Of a DNA stretch of 64,000 nucleotides, positions 57,001-59,682 are shown in pieces. The stretch lies in NCBI GenBank assembly GCA_964016985.1, contig OZ024825.1, forward strand, positions 33,262,057 through 33,326,056, written 5' to 3'. The stretch comes from Anodontia alba (taxonomy: Eukaryota; Mollusca; Bivalvia; Lucinida; Lucinidae). The notes under the pieces are model-generated. The model was not told where the DNA came from. It was given only the letters and a program-made list of their open reading frames with translations, and made no database searches. The position numbers and the translations under genes were made by a program. How positions within the stretch are numbered: the stretch's first letter is position 1; every line of letters begins with the position of its first letter.

Positions 57001-59682
57001 AGAAAACCTTGTTAACACTCTAGCAGTCACATTTTTGAAGCAATCATCATGAATCTTGCTCAATATGTTTGTCTTGATGATTTCTAGGTCAAGTTGGAAA
57101 CTGGGTTACTTGGGTTCAAAAACTAGGTCACCGGGCCAGATCAGTAGAAAACCTTGTTAACACTCTAGCGGTCACATTTTTTAAGCAATCATCATGAATC
57201 TTGCTCAATATGTTTGTCTTGATAATTTCTAGGTCAAGTTCGAAACTGGGTCACTTGGGGTCAAAAACTAGCTCACCGGGCCAAATCAGCAGAAAACCTT
57301 GTTAACACTCTAGCGGTCACATTTTTGAAACAATCATCATGAATCTGGCTCAAAATGTTTGTCTTGATGATTTCTAGGTCAAGTTCGAAACTGGAACACC
57401 TGGGGTCAAAAACTAGGTCACCTGGCCAAATAAGCGTAAAATCTTGTCAAGTTCGAAACTGGGTTGCTTGGTATTAAAAACTAGGTCACCGGGCCAAATC
57501 AGCAGAAAACTTTGTTATAATCATTTTGAACTTTGATCAGAATGTTTGCCTTGATCAGTTCTAGATCAGGCTCTCAAAGTGCTATGTTGCTCAGGTGAGC
57601 GTTACAGGGCCATCATGGCCCTCTTGTTTATATTTACTGCTACAATGACTTGATTGTTGAGGACAGATTAACCAAAACGTAATACTTCATTTGTTTCAAA
57701 TCATATTGCAAATTTAACACATGTACATATTTTTTCCCTTCCCTATATAATAGTGTTGGAAATCGGCCAGAATTTAATAGCCAATAATCGGTTTTCTAAA
57801 ACCGACTGATCATAGACTAATGGTCGACTTGTAGAAAATTTATTCATGTTTTTTTATTAATATTATTTTAGCCCTCTACAGCTACATATTCGTAGCTCCA
57901 GATGGATAAAAGGGGTATCCAGGCAGTATTTTTCATATATCTCTATGAAATGTATGTTGTGGGTATTCATTAGAAGCGCCTGGCTGAGGAATTCTGGTCA
58001 GGGCTGTCAATATTATTAACAGTTTATTGGGCATTTATAAAATACAACACCTAAAGGATTATGGTAGGGCACTGGTCAACACACTGAAATAAACAAATAG
58101 TAGCATCTGACCAGATGTATGCAGAGGCTTGTTACTAATGAATAGTTGATAAATCTGGGATATTTTTTTTCAATCGCTCCATAGAAACCTTTGTTCTGGG
58201 TAATCATTAGCAACACCTTGGTAAGGGGCTTCTAATAAGTACTCAGAATATATATTTTCATGAAGAAATAAAAAAAAATTCCAGAATTATCACAAAATAC
58301 TCAATACTAACAAGTGCTTAGTATAGCATGCGATAGCAGATGCTGAACTTGGATGGGAATGTTCTTACACACCCAAAAGATTTATATTTGCGTAGTGTGA
58401 CTCAAGTACAAAATTGTAACCGAGACATTCTTTATAGCACTTGCTTCTTTATCATCAACGTGAGTGGAGTCATACAAAACTGATGTTTTGATAGTATATA
58501 TAATTGCATTTACCATCTTATGATTACATTAGATAACACCAGCTTATATTCACGCAGTCTGCTCACGGTTTTGTTTTTCGTCCGTAGATTCTTCAGACCC
58601 AGATTTTCTCTAAATGAATTGCAGTGTCCCATGTAAGATTGCTGAATGCAAGCTGGTCTCACTTTTCCGGTTTGTATTAAAGTAATTTTGACTTATACTG
58701 CGATTTTTACACTTGCAGCATGGCTCCTACGACTTGGAGAACTTACAAAACGAAGTGGCCTTATAGTGATTGCGTCTCCAACTGGTACATTTGGTAAAGA
58801 AGAACTTGAGCCAACTCTTAACGAGAAACGGTAAATAGTTGGCATGTTTACTTGACTTTACTGAACCCTTGTCATGCTGAATAAATTAAAATGCCACATC
58901 CACTTCTAATCTTCAGCCAATCAGATTGCCTAATCCAGGGTATGGATACAAATTCACATACTTAGTAACAAACAGTGCAGATCCAAATCAGTTGGCTTCT
59001 TCAGAAGCCAACTGATCTGGATCTACACTGTTTGCAAAGGCAGAGTATATCTGGGTTCAGCATTACAAGGATTAACAGATAGAGCTCTAAGCGAAAGTGT
59101 GATCTTCCTTATTCAAAGGGAAGATACTGAAACAGAAAAAAAAATATTGTGGTTTATGAATCCTCTCTCAAATGGCTCACTTAGCTCGCCAGGGTAGCAA
59201 ATTATTGCTTTAATTTTCTAACTCCCATCCGCTTTGAGAAGAGTAATCGCTCTTGAGGACGTTCACAATAATAAATGCACGTGTAGAAGTTGTTATCTAA
59301 TTATTTTATTTAAAGATGACTGGTGTAGATTTTCCAACATTTTTACAAGGGAGACAACTTTGCTTTTAGAGAAGGCCGGCAAATGCAATTTACTAGAGTC
59401 TTCGCCGGCCGCATATATTTTTTTTGTAGTATTTTGCTACCCATAGAACGTACAACAAAGAGACTGATCAGACTGTACGGATGTGCAGGCTGATCTAAGT
59501 CTTCGCTGGACGCATATGTTATATTGTAGGGCTGTGCCCCGGCTCAGATGATATTACATTTTAATTTACCTAAATGACATTTTCTTTTTTCTAGGCTCAA
59601 GTGCATCGATGTTCAAAATCTGGCGTATGAAGACGTTGAGGGGAAACAGGTTGCCAAAATAACTGTATGGAAGCCCGTATAA
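16235..59682 (+). CDS. ovoA: ovothiol synthase OvoA, 18 coding exons
   Basis: Assembled CDS: 16235-16311, 17115-17179, 18707-18819, 20432-20500, 26975-27115, 30494-30620, 35492-35612, 40182-40345, 42462-42690, 44204-44351, 44626-44712, 46100-46261, 49886-50069, 51041-51300, 53198-53353, 55924-56005, 58719-58830, 59595-59682. The product has 794 residues; all introns are GT-AG and all junctions are in frame. The family couples Cys and His with O2 at a mononuclear non-haem iron to give 5-histidylcysteine sulfoxide; a separate lyase (OvoB) releases 5-thiohistidine and the C-terminal domain methylates it. Seen: His69 in FYYCHTA, iron motif HERIHLE at 164-170, YGWDNEYGE 226-234, FGNVWQW 463-469, RRHFLQHAGFR 521-531, and methyltransferase motif I ALWIGAGTGCG 629-639 with Asp654. 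No signal peptide is evident, so probably cytosolic. Oddities: Asn/Gly-rich insertion 313-362, unusual motif I, and a short C-terminus whose last codons enter a tandem repeat. EgtB is related, but the fused methyltransferase and the sequence fit OvoA better. Confidence 0.95.
16320..16867. other. ovoA intron 2, unexplained part
   Basis: Mostly AT-rich. The phrase GATGGGCC recurs several times with small changes between about 16395 and 16490. No exon is seen. Confidence 0.4.
16868..17077. mobile_element. MITE family J, copy J2
   Basis: ACCCTTGTCCTGCTGAATAA to TTCAGCAGGACAAGGG, ending in TTAA at 17078-17081. The core is a perfect hairpin, AGATCCAGATCAGTTGGCTT with its complement. It ends only about 35 bp before the acceptor of exon 3. 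Confidence 0.87.
17115..17179 (+). CDS. ovoA: ovoA exon 3, residues 26-47
   Basis: Encodes ELQAYFENSYDLNESLFTAL, which matches the EL..YF..T/SYDL.ESLF segment that opens the DinB-like helical bundle in this family. Acceptor TTTTATAG; donor GTTCGT, which is weak. Confidence 0.93.
17398..17663. mobile_element. MITE family A, copy A5
   Basis: CATCAGCAAAACATGCC to TTGTTTTCGTAATG. The left end has G for C in CACG. The core hairpin has diverged centre bases (CTGCCTCGCCGAAACG). Confidence 0.83.
17800..18080. mobile_element. MITE family A, copy A6 (inverse to A5)
   Basis: It reads in the opposite direction to A5, 136 bp away: CATTACGAAAACATGCC at the left and GGCGTGTTTTCGTGATG at the right. The core is near-perfect. 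The pair could fold on itself as a larger inverted repeat within intron 3. Confidence 0.87.
18213..18278. mobile_element. MITE family J fragment (J7)
   Basis: Only the right end survives: TCTACAATGTTTCCAAAG, then GGGTTCAGCAGGACAGGG followed by TTAA (18279-18282). Confidence 0.7.
18707..18819 (+). CDS. ovoA: ovoA exon 4, residues 48-85
   Basis: It encodes DETAFYKCPDRLRLPLIFYY and then CHTAVVYINKLMLAGLVK. His69 in the HTA motif corresponds to the first iron-binding histidine of the three-His site in EgtB/OvoA enzymes. Confidence 0.96.
19013..19395. mobile_element. pogo/Tigger-like MITE family C, copy C1
   Basis: CTGTCGAACTTCGG at the left and GAGCCATTGACGTTTGACTG at the right, with TA before the left end. 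The centre has GTATGTTGTGTGTACTCATT and its complement. The ends and TA target site fit pogo/Tigger non-autonomous elements. Confidence 0.78.
19545..19829. mobile_element. pogo/Tigger-like MITE family D, degenerate copy D3
   Basis: GACACTCGATACAACAATAA at the left and GTCGTTGTAACGAGTGTTCA at the right; the middle (AGAGGTGACAGTTAAT) matches D1 in reverse. The hairpin core is eroded. Confidence 0.65.
20206..20284. repeat. (TG)n microsatellite
   Basis: Nearly pure TG dinucleotides for about 75 bp in intron 4. Confidence 0.96.
20432..20500 (+). CDS. ovoA: ovoA exon 5, residues 86-108
   Basis: ERINFEFEKMFETGVDEMSW continues the helical bundle; FE.MFE.GVDEMSWDD is characteristic of this enzyme family. 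Phase 0 on both sides. Confidence 0.95.
20608..20938. mobile_element. pogo/Tigger-like MITE family E, copy E1
   Basis: CAGTCGACTCTCGTTATCTC to GATAACGAGAGTCGACTG, flanked by TA on both sides (20606-20607, 20939-20940). It has a sub-terminal repeat TTATCTCGAA. Its central hairpin (AGAGGAGAAA/TTTCTCCTCT) differs from that of families A-D. Confidence 0.88.
21302..21645. mobile_element. pogo/Tigger-like MITE family D, copy D1
   Basis: CAGTGAACCCTCGTTACAAC to AGGTTGACTG, flanked by TA. The core hairpin is ACATATGTTTTGGATATTTG with TTAGAATCGCCTC and complement, a variant of the A/B/C core. Confidence 0.87.
21890..22100. mobile_element. MITE family F, diverged copy F3
   Basis: AGCGCTGATATTTTATGCAAA pairs with TTTGCATAAAATTTCAAAAC around a GGTGGGGGT-rich loop; GTTTTCTGAGGAAA follows as in F2. 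Confidence 0.6.
22101..22718. other. ovoA intron 5, unexplained stretch
   Basis: No exon or clear repeat was found. Open frames lack splice support. Confidence 0.4.
22723..22926. mobile_element. MITE family J, copy J3
   Basis: Bounded by TTAA at 22719-22722 and 22927-22930. The ends are CCCTTGTCCTGCTGAATAA and TTCAGCGGGAGAAGGG. Confidence 0.88.
23051..23242. mobile_element. MITE family J, copy J4
   Basis: TTAA at 23047-23050 and 23243-23246. The hairpin centre is shorter than in J2 (AGATCAGAAGCCAATTGATC). Confidence 0.87.
23449..23517. repeat. stand-alone hairpin (family I, CAGTGTAGA type)
   Basis: AATGTGTAGACCCAGATCAG pairs with CTGATCTGGGTCTGCCCTGT. It resembles the core of family J but has no J ends. 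Confidence 0.75.
23985..24520. repeat. tandem repeat of about 170-bp units, intron 5
   Basis: Four diverged units, each with GTTTCCGCTC, AACTTTTGCAGGGATGCATT, AAGTTTGCAGAA, AAATACAGG and CCGAGTTATGGCCC. A GTCGCCTGCGTAGC / GTCCGTCCGCG lead-in precedes it. It is non-coding. Confidence 0.75.
24525..25375. other. ovoA intron 5, unexplained stretch
   Basis: A T-run lies at about 25320-25330. No exon is seen between the two neighbouring repeats. Confidence 0.4.
25376..25656. mobile_element. MITE family A, copy A7
   Basis: CATTACGAAAACACGC to GGTATGTTTTCGTGG. The right arm of the core has extra T residues (GTTTTTTTTGGTCAGAAA). Confidence 0.85.
25748..26101. mobile_element. pogo/Tigger-like MITE family C, copy C2
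   Basis: TA, then CAGTCGAACCTCAATAGCTC at the left; CATTGAAGTTCGACTG at the right. The core has GTATGTTGTGTGTACTCATT, AGAAGCG.CCTCATCGAGGCG and complement. Confidence 0.88.
26110..26424. other. ovoA intron 5, unexplained stretch
   Basis: Nothing recognisable. Confidence 0.35.
26425..26532. mobile_element. MITE family N, copy N2
   Basis: CTACAGCGGGCCGTTGTCAG against CGGGCCGATAACGGCCCC, ending AGAATGCTTGCTGGG. Confidence 0.78.
26570..26660. mobile_element. MITE family B fragment
   Basis: AAATATTTTTCTTACTTCTC and GAGGGTACTCATTGTCATTG match the left arm of B elements. The right arm is absent. Confidence 0.5.
26679..26780. mobile_element. MITE family N, copy N3
   Basis: CCCAGTAAGCATTCCACAT start, then CGGGCCATTATCGGCCCGTC and the near-perfect complement. 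This is the cleanest N copy. Confidence 0.82.
26975..27115 (+). CDS. ovoA: ovoA exon 6, residues 109-155
   Basis: Starts ENYRMGGAYKWPSLAEVVEY and ends PLQLPITMESKW. WPSLAEV.EYR.KV is a conserved block of the family. Donor GTTAGT; phase 0. Confidence 0.95.
27156..27730. mobile_element. MITE family C, copy C3, split by A8
   Basis: The left part, in reverse orientation, starts CAACCGCATTTCAATGGCTC and runs to about 27416. After the nested A8 element the terminal piece GAGCATTGAAGTTTTACTG is followed by TA. Part of C3 next to A8 is missing. Confidence 0.72.
27418..27709. mobile_element. MITE family A, copy A8 (nested in C3)
   Basis: TCGCGAAAACATGCC to GGCGTATTTTCGTAATG. The core arms are diverged (GGTATTTTTTAGAACC). 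Its flanks belong to C3, so A8 inserted later. Confidence 0.82.
27743..28009 (-). mobile_element. SINE-1, 5'-truncated copy with target duplication
   Basis: The 3' tail is at the left (GTTGAGCTTTTACGG) and the B-box region at the right (GGTTGAACCCGCGACC). The A box and the first roughly 35 bases are missing. GTATATGTTATAT flanks both ends (27730-27742 and 28010-28022), so the truncation occurred at insertion. Confidence 0.88.
28352..28624. mobile_element. MITE family A, copy A9
   Basis: CATCACGAAAACATACC to GGCGTGTTTTCGTAATG. The core is nearly perfect, with CCGCCTCGGCGAGGCGG at its centre. Confidence 0.87.
28625..29101. other. ovoA intron 6, unexplained stretch
   Basis: It contains a GTTCTTATGTAACATTGTGG-type region weakly like other intronic repeats. 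No exon is seen. Confidence 0.35.
29106..29296. mobile_element. MITE family J, copy J5 (reverse)
   Basis: TTAA at 29102-29105 and 29297-29300. It reads CCCTTGTCCTACTGAACCCA to TATTCAGCATGACAAGGG. Confidence 0.87.
29545..29698. mobile_element. MITE family A, right part only (A10)
   Basis: It begins within the core (AAGGCGGTTCTAACGATACG) and runs through CCCCTGTAAACCC to GGCATATTTTTATGATG. Confidence 0.75.
29743..29928. mobile_element. MITE family B, copy B3
   Basis: CATAGCTCTAGATAGGG to TCTGAAGCTATG. Core: TGTGGGTACTCATTAGTAGC with GCTTCTGATGAGTATCCACA. Confidence 0.78.
30091..30165. repeat. stand-alone hairpin (family I, CAGYGTAGA type)
   Basis: CAAACAGCGTAGATCCAGAT pairs with CATCTGGATCTATGCTGTTC. 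Confidence 0.72.
30195..30402 (-). repeat. dispersed repeat with CTGACCATTCCAAGGCGGT motif
   Basis: On the reverse strand it carries AAACTGGTTTAAGCCC and CTACTGACTGTTCC. Related text appears near 21640-21800, 39345-39480, 40840-40960, 41690-41850, 49490-49560 and 53890-53990. Ends are not defined and no ORF is conserved. Confidence 0.5.
30494..30620 (+). CDS. ovoA: ovoA exon 7, residues 156-197 (iron motif)
   Basis: It encodes WGLLMGMEHERIHLETSSVL and continues IRQLPVDMV...GWVYGPVKA. H164-x3-H168-x-E170 is the HX3HXE iron-binding signature; with His69 it completes the expected three-His site. Acceptor CATTCTTGCAG; donor GTAAGT. Confidence 0.98.
30672..31000. mobile_element. MITE family L, copy L3, split by B4
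   Basis: Left half CCAGCGGGCACATGCCGTTT to GCGACGTTGTA (about 30729). Right half GTTGTATAAACGTCATGTGC from about 30973. Confidence 0.82.
30730..30972. mobile_element. MITE family B, copy B4, nested in L3
   Basis: CATAGGTCTAGATAAGGG to CTTAACTAGTGCTATG, with GTTGTA on both sides as a possible 6-bp target duplication. The left hairpin arm (CACGAAAACCTATGTTGTGG through AGAAGCGCCTCG) is present twice before the right arm, so the left arm was duplicated inside the element. Confidence 0.85.
31001..31075. mobile_element. eroded hairpin core fragment (A/B/C type)
   Basis: ATGGGTACTCACTAGAATCG and CAATTCTAATGAAATTC resemble the shared core. Confidence 0.45.
31491..33222 (+). mobile_element. long repeat element P1, inverted ends AGCTCACCTGAG
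   Basis: It begins TTAGCTCACCTGAGC, then a GTCCGTCCGT-rich leader, and ends CTCAGGTGAGCG...GTGGGCCTCTTGTTTT. Between are about three diverged units of roughly 490-500 bp with CCTCTGAAGCC, CAATTTTGCTCAAATTTC, AAGATGGCCGCC and TGACCTTTTTACGG. It is non-coding. The same ends bound P2 and Q, so this is a recurrent class of tandem-filled element. Confidence 0.82.
33253..33267. repeat. poly-C tract
   Basis: Homopolymer C followed by CACAC and, on the other side, GTGTGTGGGGCGGGGG. Confidence 0.85.
33590..35340. repeat. diverged direct repeats with CAAAGTTTCAAATTGATC motif
   Basis: About five units carry CTAAGTTCAAAAG, ACCACATGCACATC, GCAAAGTTTCAAA, GTTGCGC.CACAAGGT and, in some, CATCAAATGCCTAAGTCGCA and ATTTCAGGATCCTATCTC. 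A SINE-1 copy sits inside. Non-coding. Confidence 0.75.
34118..34423 (+). mobile_element. SINE-1, full-length copy with 14-bp target duplication
   Basis: The head GGCCTCGGTGGCTCATTTGG carries the A box, GGTTCAACCCC the B box, and GGGCCGTAAAACCTCAACAC the tail. CTGACCATATACAA occurs at 34104-34117 and 34424-34437. Confidence 0.93.
35492..35612 (+). CDS. ovoA: ovoA exon 8, residues 198-237
   Basis: NAMIHVEGRDVTFGKPKDFP, then SYGWDNEYGEVKR. G-WDNEYGE (227-234) opens the FGE-sulfatase-like domain in EgtB/OvoA enzymes. The exon lies between two direct copies of the P element. Confidence 0.96.
35765..35847. repeat. short inverted repeat
   Basis: Arms GTTATTTACCTACTATCGCC and GGCGATAGTAGGTTAATAAC are separated by about 35 bp. 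It looks like a very small MITE. Confidence 0.7.
35891..38025 (+). mobile_element. long repeat element P2
   Basis: Same ends and units as P1 but about 400 bp longer: it holds one more internal unit (unit starts near 35984, 36476 and 36970, with a shorter one near 37310). It runs in the same direction as P1. An extra piece near 37850-37910 (CATTGACTGTCAGGCCCATA) is absent from P1. Confidence 0.82.
38056..38130. repeat. stand-alone hairpin (family I)
   Basis: GACTTCTGCGACGGGCGAAG, ACTCAGATCAGCC and CTGATCAGAGTCTTCGCTG. Confidence 0.65.
38265..38400. repeat. dispersed repeat U, copy U1
   Basis: AGGGTAAGAGAAAAGTTCAG, GGAGTGCCACAACCACAAGC and AGGAAGAAGAAACAGACAAA. Other copies are U2 (48970-49262, opposite strand), U3 (54602-54905) and a fragment at 52257-52335. 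Confidence 0.65.
38493..38783. mobile_element. pogo/Tigger-like MITE family E, copy E2
   Basis: TA, then CACTCGACTATCGTTATCTC; the right side ends GTTAACGAGAGATTACTG and TA. The hairpin core is mostly lost. Confidence 0.78.
39128..39320. mobile_element. MITE family B, copy B5
   Basis: CATAGCTACAGATAAGAGGG to CCTTACCTGTTGCTATG. The core is near-perfect (ATGGGTACTCATTAGAAGCG and complement). Confidence 0.82.
39345..40004. other. ovoA intron 8, mostly unexplained
   Basis: It includes one CTGACCATTCCAGGGTGGT-type repeat fragment and a short GGGGTATC / AAGCACTGCTTATTGAC stretch also seen near 52505. No exon. Confidence 0.4.
40005..40135. repeat. family I hairpins, two interlocked
   Basis: GTGCAGATTCAGATCAGCCT, then GATCAGAATCTTCATTGAAG and ATTCTGATCAGTGCGGGAAT. 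Parts of one hairpin are repeated next to the other. Confidence 0.65.
40182..40345 (+). CDS. ovoA: ovoA exon 9, residues 238-292
   Basis: FVPTFEASKYLVTNQDFLQF then IHDGGYNKRELWTEEGWRWK. The VTN.DFL.FI..GGY...WTEEGW pattern is conserved in the FGE-sulfatase-like domain of this family. Confidence 0.97.
40457..40750. mobile_element. pogo/Tigger-like MITE family C, copy C4 (reverse)
   Basis: CAGTCGAACCTCAATGTCTC to ATTGAGGGTTCAACTG. Only the inner ATGAGTATATACAACAAAC side of the core remains. Confidence 0.8.
41215..41411 (+). mobile_element. SINE-like repeat T, copy T2
   Basis: It ends GACGTGTCGTTAAATCTCAA followed by CATAACAAC. The middle is rich in TCTCTTCTAT and CTTTCTCTGGGAGACGACCC. It is the same repeat as T1 in opposite orientation. 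Confidence 0.62.
42245..42425. repeat. diverged repeat shared by introns 9 and 12
   Basis: ATTGCTACATTTACTGCTAA and GACGAAAATAG recur at about 45372-45420 with similar following sequence. The nature of the repeat is unknown. Confidence 0.5.
42462..42690 (+). CDS. ovoA: ovoA exon 10, residues 293-368 (Asn/Gly-rich insertion)
   Basis: It begins GCKGGCGADLASYSHCSFPT (five Cys-bearing or Gly positions close together), then residues 313-362 contain 12 Asn and 8 Gly with seven N-G dipeptides (MNG, SNG, ENG types), and it ends NNFAFPQY. Acceptor TTTATATTTAAG is short; donor GTAAGT. The surrounding domain is highly conserved, so this looks like a loop expansion. It is still open and in frame. Confidence 0.9.
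42812..42887. mobile_element. MITE family A, left end only (A11)
   Basis: CATTACGAAAACACGTC to TTTTCAGATAAAAAACC; truncated before the core. Confidence 0.75.
42941..43218. mobile_element. MITE family A, copy A12
   Basis: CATTACGAAAACAAGCC to GGCATGTTTTCGTGATG; full-length core. It lies 54 bp after A11 in the same direction. Confidence 0.87.
43219..44203. other. ovoA intron 10, unexplained stretch
   Basis: No exon or strong repeat was found. A weak family I-like CCCAGCTCAGACTGTGCG occurs near 44095. Confidence 0.4.
44204..44351 (+). CDS. ovoA: ovoA exon 11, residues 369-418
   Basis: KYRAMFDILDMPWSWPVEIN then YHEAKAYCAWKGRGYRLLTE. YRAMFD...PW.WPVE.N..EA.AYC.WKG...RL.TE.E is strongly conserved in OvoA. 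Confidence 0.98.
44370..44525. repeat. (GT)n-rich tract in short intron 11
   Basis: GT repeats with CTCTCTCCC interruptions, purest at about 44491-44523. This intron is only 274 bp. Confidence 0.92.
44626..44712 (+). CDS. ovoA: ovoA exon 12, residues 419-447
   Basis: APPSSGTSCDPIFSPEYKYN then YNMTYGSST. Phase 0 on both sides. The NYN..YGSS.PVN junction with exon 13 matches the family. Confidence 0.94.
44713..46099. other. ovoA intron 12, mostly unexplained
   Basis: Contains poly-T (about 45281-45304), a repeat shared with intron 9 near 45372, and a B-type core fragment (CGCTTCTAATGAGTACTCAC, near 46005). Confidence 0.45.
46100..46261 (+). CDS. ovoA: ovoA exon 13, residues 448-501
   Basis: PVNLFPGNELGFHDVFGNVW then QWQEDHFNGL. 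G-F-DVFGNVWQW.ED (458-472) is the hallmark of the FGE-sulfatase-like domain. Donor GTAAGA, with a MITE beginning about 9 bases into the intron. Confidence 0.98.
46271..46536. mobile_element. pogo/Tigger-like MITE family D, copy D2
   Basis: GCCATTAAAATGAATTTGCT at the left (terminal bases missing) to AGAGAGTTGACTG at the right, then TA. The core hairpin is present but shortened (ATGTTTTGGATATTTGTGAG). Confidence 0.82.
46659..46692. repeat. poly-T tract
   Basis: Uninterrupted T run of about 34 bases. Confidence 0.9.
47040..47940. repeat. tandem repeat of about 116-126 bp units, intron 13
   Basis: Units contain CACTTCCCCTCATGGTAAGG, GAGAGCAACATTATTTTTCC, GTCCGTCCGTC, CTATCTCCTCC and CTGGGCGGAATTCAACCAAA. 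GAGAGCAACAT occurs near 47088, 47211, 47327, 47451 and 47577. SINE-2 lies inside the last unit. Confidence 0.87.
47611..47842 (+). mobile_element. tRNA-derived SINE (SINE-2)
   Basis: A box GTAGCCTAGTGG (47621-47632) and B box GGTTCGAGCCTC (47674-47685), then a body and the tail GGGTCGTAAAACCCAAATCA with an A-run. The head differs from SINE-1 but the tail is alike. No exact target duplication could be fixed because the host is GTCC-rich. Confidence 0.87.
48365..48455. repeat. family I hairpin, diverged
   Basis: CAATGTCTCTGCTTTCCGC and GAAGACTCTGATCAGACGC. Confidence 0.5.
48467..48744. mobile_element. pogo/Tigger-like MITE family E, copy E3
   Basis: TA, then CATTCGACATTCCTTATCGC; CTTCGAGGTAAGCGGTTATT and GAGATAACGAGCA at the right. 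The hairpin's right half is gone. Confidence 0.75.
48942..48962. repeat. poly-C tract
   Basis: Homopolymer C of about 20 bases followed by GGTGG. Confidence 0.9.
48970..49262. repeat. dispersed repeat U, copy U2
   Basis: Reverse complement of U3 almost throughout: GGCGGTGGTCCCGGTGTTAG, GCGATTACCTCGCTTGGGGA and GATTGTGGCACTCCGTGGAC. Open frames on it are not conserved. Confidence 0.65.
49263..49885. other. ovoA intron 13, end; no exon seen
   Basis: Includes (GAT)n near 49410 and a CTGACCATTCCAGGCGGTAA repeat fragment. Confidence 0.4.
49886..50069 (+). CDS. ovoA: ovoA exon 14, residues 502-562
   Basis: GGSWVSTGDEASRFARFAFR, then RHFLQHAGFRIAKTV. This closes the FGE-sulfatase-like domain; GGSW..TGDEASRFAR..FRRHF.QHAGFR is diagnostic of OvoA. 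The tail (residues 535-562) links to the methyltransferase domain. Confidence 0.98.
50184..50650. repeat. direct duplication of about 190-bp units, intron 14
   Basis: ATAAAAGTCAAAAAGGATTG... at about 50184-50373 is repeated at about 50437-50650, including AATCGTAGACTCGGTTT.AT, GAGTCTCTT.ATATGCAACA and CAAAATAACCAGGAT. A weaker relative occurs near 54500-54600. Confidence 0.8.
51041..51300 (+). CDS. ovoA: ovoA exon 15, residues 563-649 (methyltransferase start)
   Basis: Contains YRFETQSALYGILEMEFG and, at 629-639, ALWIGAGTGCG, the glycine-rich SAM-binding motif I. Most relatives have an acidic residue where Trp631 stands (ALDxG), so the motif is unusual. Donor GTAATT is weak. Confidence 0.93.
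51320..52500. repeat. diverged tandem repeats, intron 15
   Basis: Two interleaved motifs recur: CAATGGATATTCATCA...CTGCAGACACATTGA (near 51370, 51995, 52125) and GAATTTGACCAAACTAGCA...GAAAGAAGTGATTAGATTTT (near 51535, 51685, 51835, 52370). A fragment of repeat U is nested at 52257-52335. Confidence 0.75.
52676..52856. mobile_element. family F remnant enclosing a family I hairpin
   Basis: GTCGTCTG...GTCTGCTGAATATTCTTGC and AAAGCAGACGACAG are F-type ends. Between them, GCAAACAGTGTGGACCCTGG to CCAACACTGTTTGCAAAAG (about 52742-52814) is a complete CAGTGTAGA-type hairpin in place of the usual F core. Confidence 0.68.
53198..53353 (+). CDS. ovoA: ovoA exon 16, residues 650-701
   Basis: ILALDYCARFLEAAMYIQKG, then a Ser/Pro-rich stretch to ENILFKQ. 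Asp654 fits the acidic residue after strand 2 that binds the SAM ribose; D.-.ARFLEAA is typical of the family. Confidence 0.93.
53354..53780. other. ovoA intron 16, unexplained part
   Basis: AT-rich sequence; a short near-repeat (ATAATAGTTTAAGTAACAA) occurs at about 53425 and 53462. No exon. Confidence 0.4.
53990..54021. repeat. poly-T then G-rich tract
   Basis: T run followed directly by GGGGGGGAGGGGGAGGGGAG. Confidence 0.9.
54107..54360. mobile_element. MITE family A, copy A13
   Basis: CATCACGAAAACATGCC to GGCGTATTTTCGTGATG. The left arm of the core is partly deleted (CATAGATTTGCGAGGCGG). Confidence 0.83.
54602..54905. repeat. dispersed repeat U, copy U3
   Basis: Longest copy: AAGTAAGAGAAAAGTCCAGC, AAACGTACGGAAAGCACTAA and CCTCGTATAATAAACCACAA to GGGACCACCGCCTTAGAACG. 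It begins after an A-run. Confidence 0.68.
55155..55547 (-). pseudogene. retroelement-associated ORF fragment, frameshifted
   Basis: From the reverse strand: an ATG at 55547 opens MNITRRLRQGYRYFKLRKAF and continues with GISEQEFYGDLVHRF and KSNFSEQFRKLIKHYK. Near 55305 the reading must shift frame to continue GYSLDIMRQTTCLVIKPIIV and end at a stop near 55160. I recall very similar sequences as a common repeated ORF in bivalve genomes, associated with reverse-transcribing elements; that is memory, not a search. It is a fragment in intron 16 and not a host gene. Confidence 0.65.
55560..55923. other. ovoA intron 16, end; no exon seen
   Basis: Nothing recognisable beyond short A-runs. Confidence 0.4.
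55924..56005 (+). CDS. ovoA: ovoA exon 17, residues 702-728
   Basis: FTWLANEVRIDNDLTVLTFL, then ERANEPK. It corresponds to the strand-4 part of the methyltransferase fold (…DL.L.…F.ER…PK.WL). Donor GTATTG is weak, but joining to exon 18 keeps frame and gives the expected PKAWLLRL. Confidence 0.88.
56051..57630 (+). mobile_element. long repeat element Q, ends AGCTCACCTGAG
   Basis: Begins TTAGCTCACCTGAGCATAAG with a GTCCGTCGTCCGTCG leader; ends CTCAGGTGAGCGTTACAGGG and GGCCCTCTTGTTTA. Inside are about nine units of about 145 bp (GAAAACCTTG at 56421, 56566, 56712 and onward) with GGTCACATTTTTGAAGCAAT, AGGTCAAGTTCGAAACTGGG and AAAAACTAGGTCACC. It starts 45 bp after exon 17. Confidence 0.88.
57891..57990. 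mobile_element. MITE family B fragment (B6)
   Basis: GTAGCTCCAGATGGATAAAA to GGTATTCATTAGAAGCGCC; the right arm is missing. A more eroded relative lies at about 58150-58330. Confidence 0.62.
58335..58718. other. ovoA intron 17, end; no exon seen
   Basis: Nothing recognisable. Confidence 0.4.
58719..58830 (+). CDS. ovoA: ovoA exon 18, residues 729-765
   Basis: AWLLRLGELTKRSGLIVIAS, then PTGTFGKEELEPTLNEK. WL.RL.EL.K..GL.VIASP matches the end of the Rossmann-like core. Acceptor ACACTTGCAG. Confidence 0.94.
58865..59071. mobile_element. MITE family J, copy J6
   Basis: ACCCTTGTCATGCTGAATAA to TTCAGCATTACAAGG with TTAA at 59072-59075. The core hairpin is perfect around CTTCTTCAGAAG. Confidence 0.85.
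59076..59449. other. ovoA intron 18; no missing exon found
   Basis: I checked this interval because the C-terminal part of the methyltransferase looks short. No open segment with splice sites of the right phase and a recognisable match was seen. Confidence 0.5.
59450..59515. repeat. stand-alone hairpin (family I)
   Basis: CAACAAAGAGACTGATCAGA and GCTGATCTAAGTCTTCGCTG. Confidence 0.65.
59595..59682 (+). CDS. ovoA: ovoA exon 19 (last), residues 766-794 and stop
   Basis: LKCIDVQNLAYEDVEGKQVA, then KITVWKPV and TAA (59680-59682). ITVW fits the A.-.TVW ending of the family. The last codons coincide with the first unit of the downstream tandem repeat. Confidence 0.93.

Noticed and set aside
58831..59594. 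Missing exon of the methyltransferase domain between exons 18 and 19
   Set aside because: No segment with suitable acceptor, donor, phase and sequence was found; most of the interval is MITE J6, a hairpin and simple sequence.
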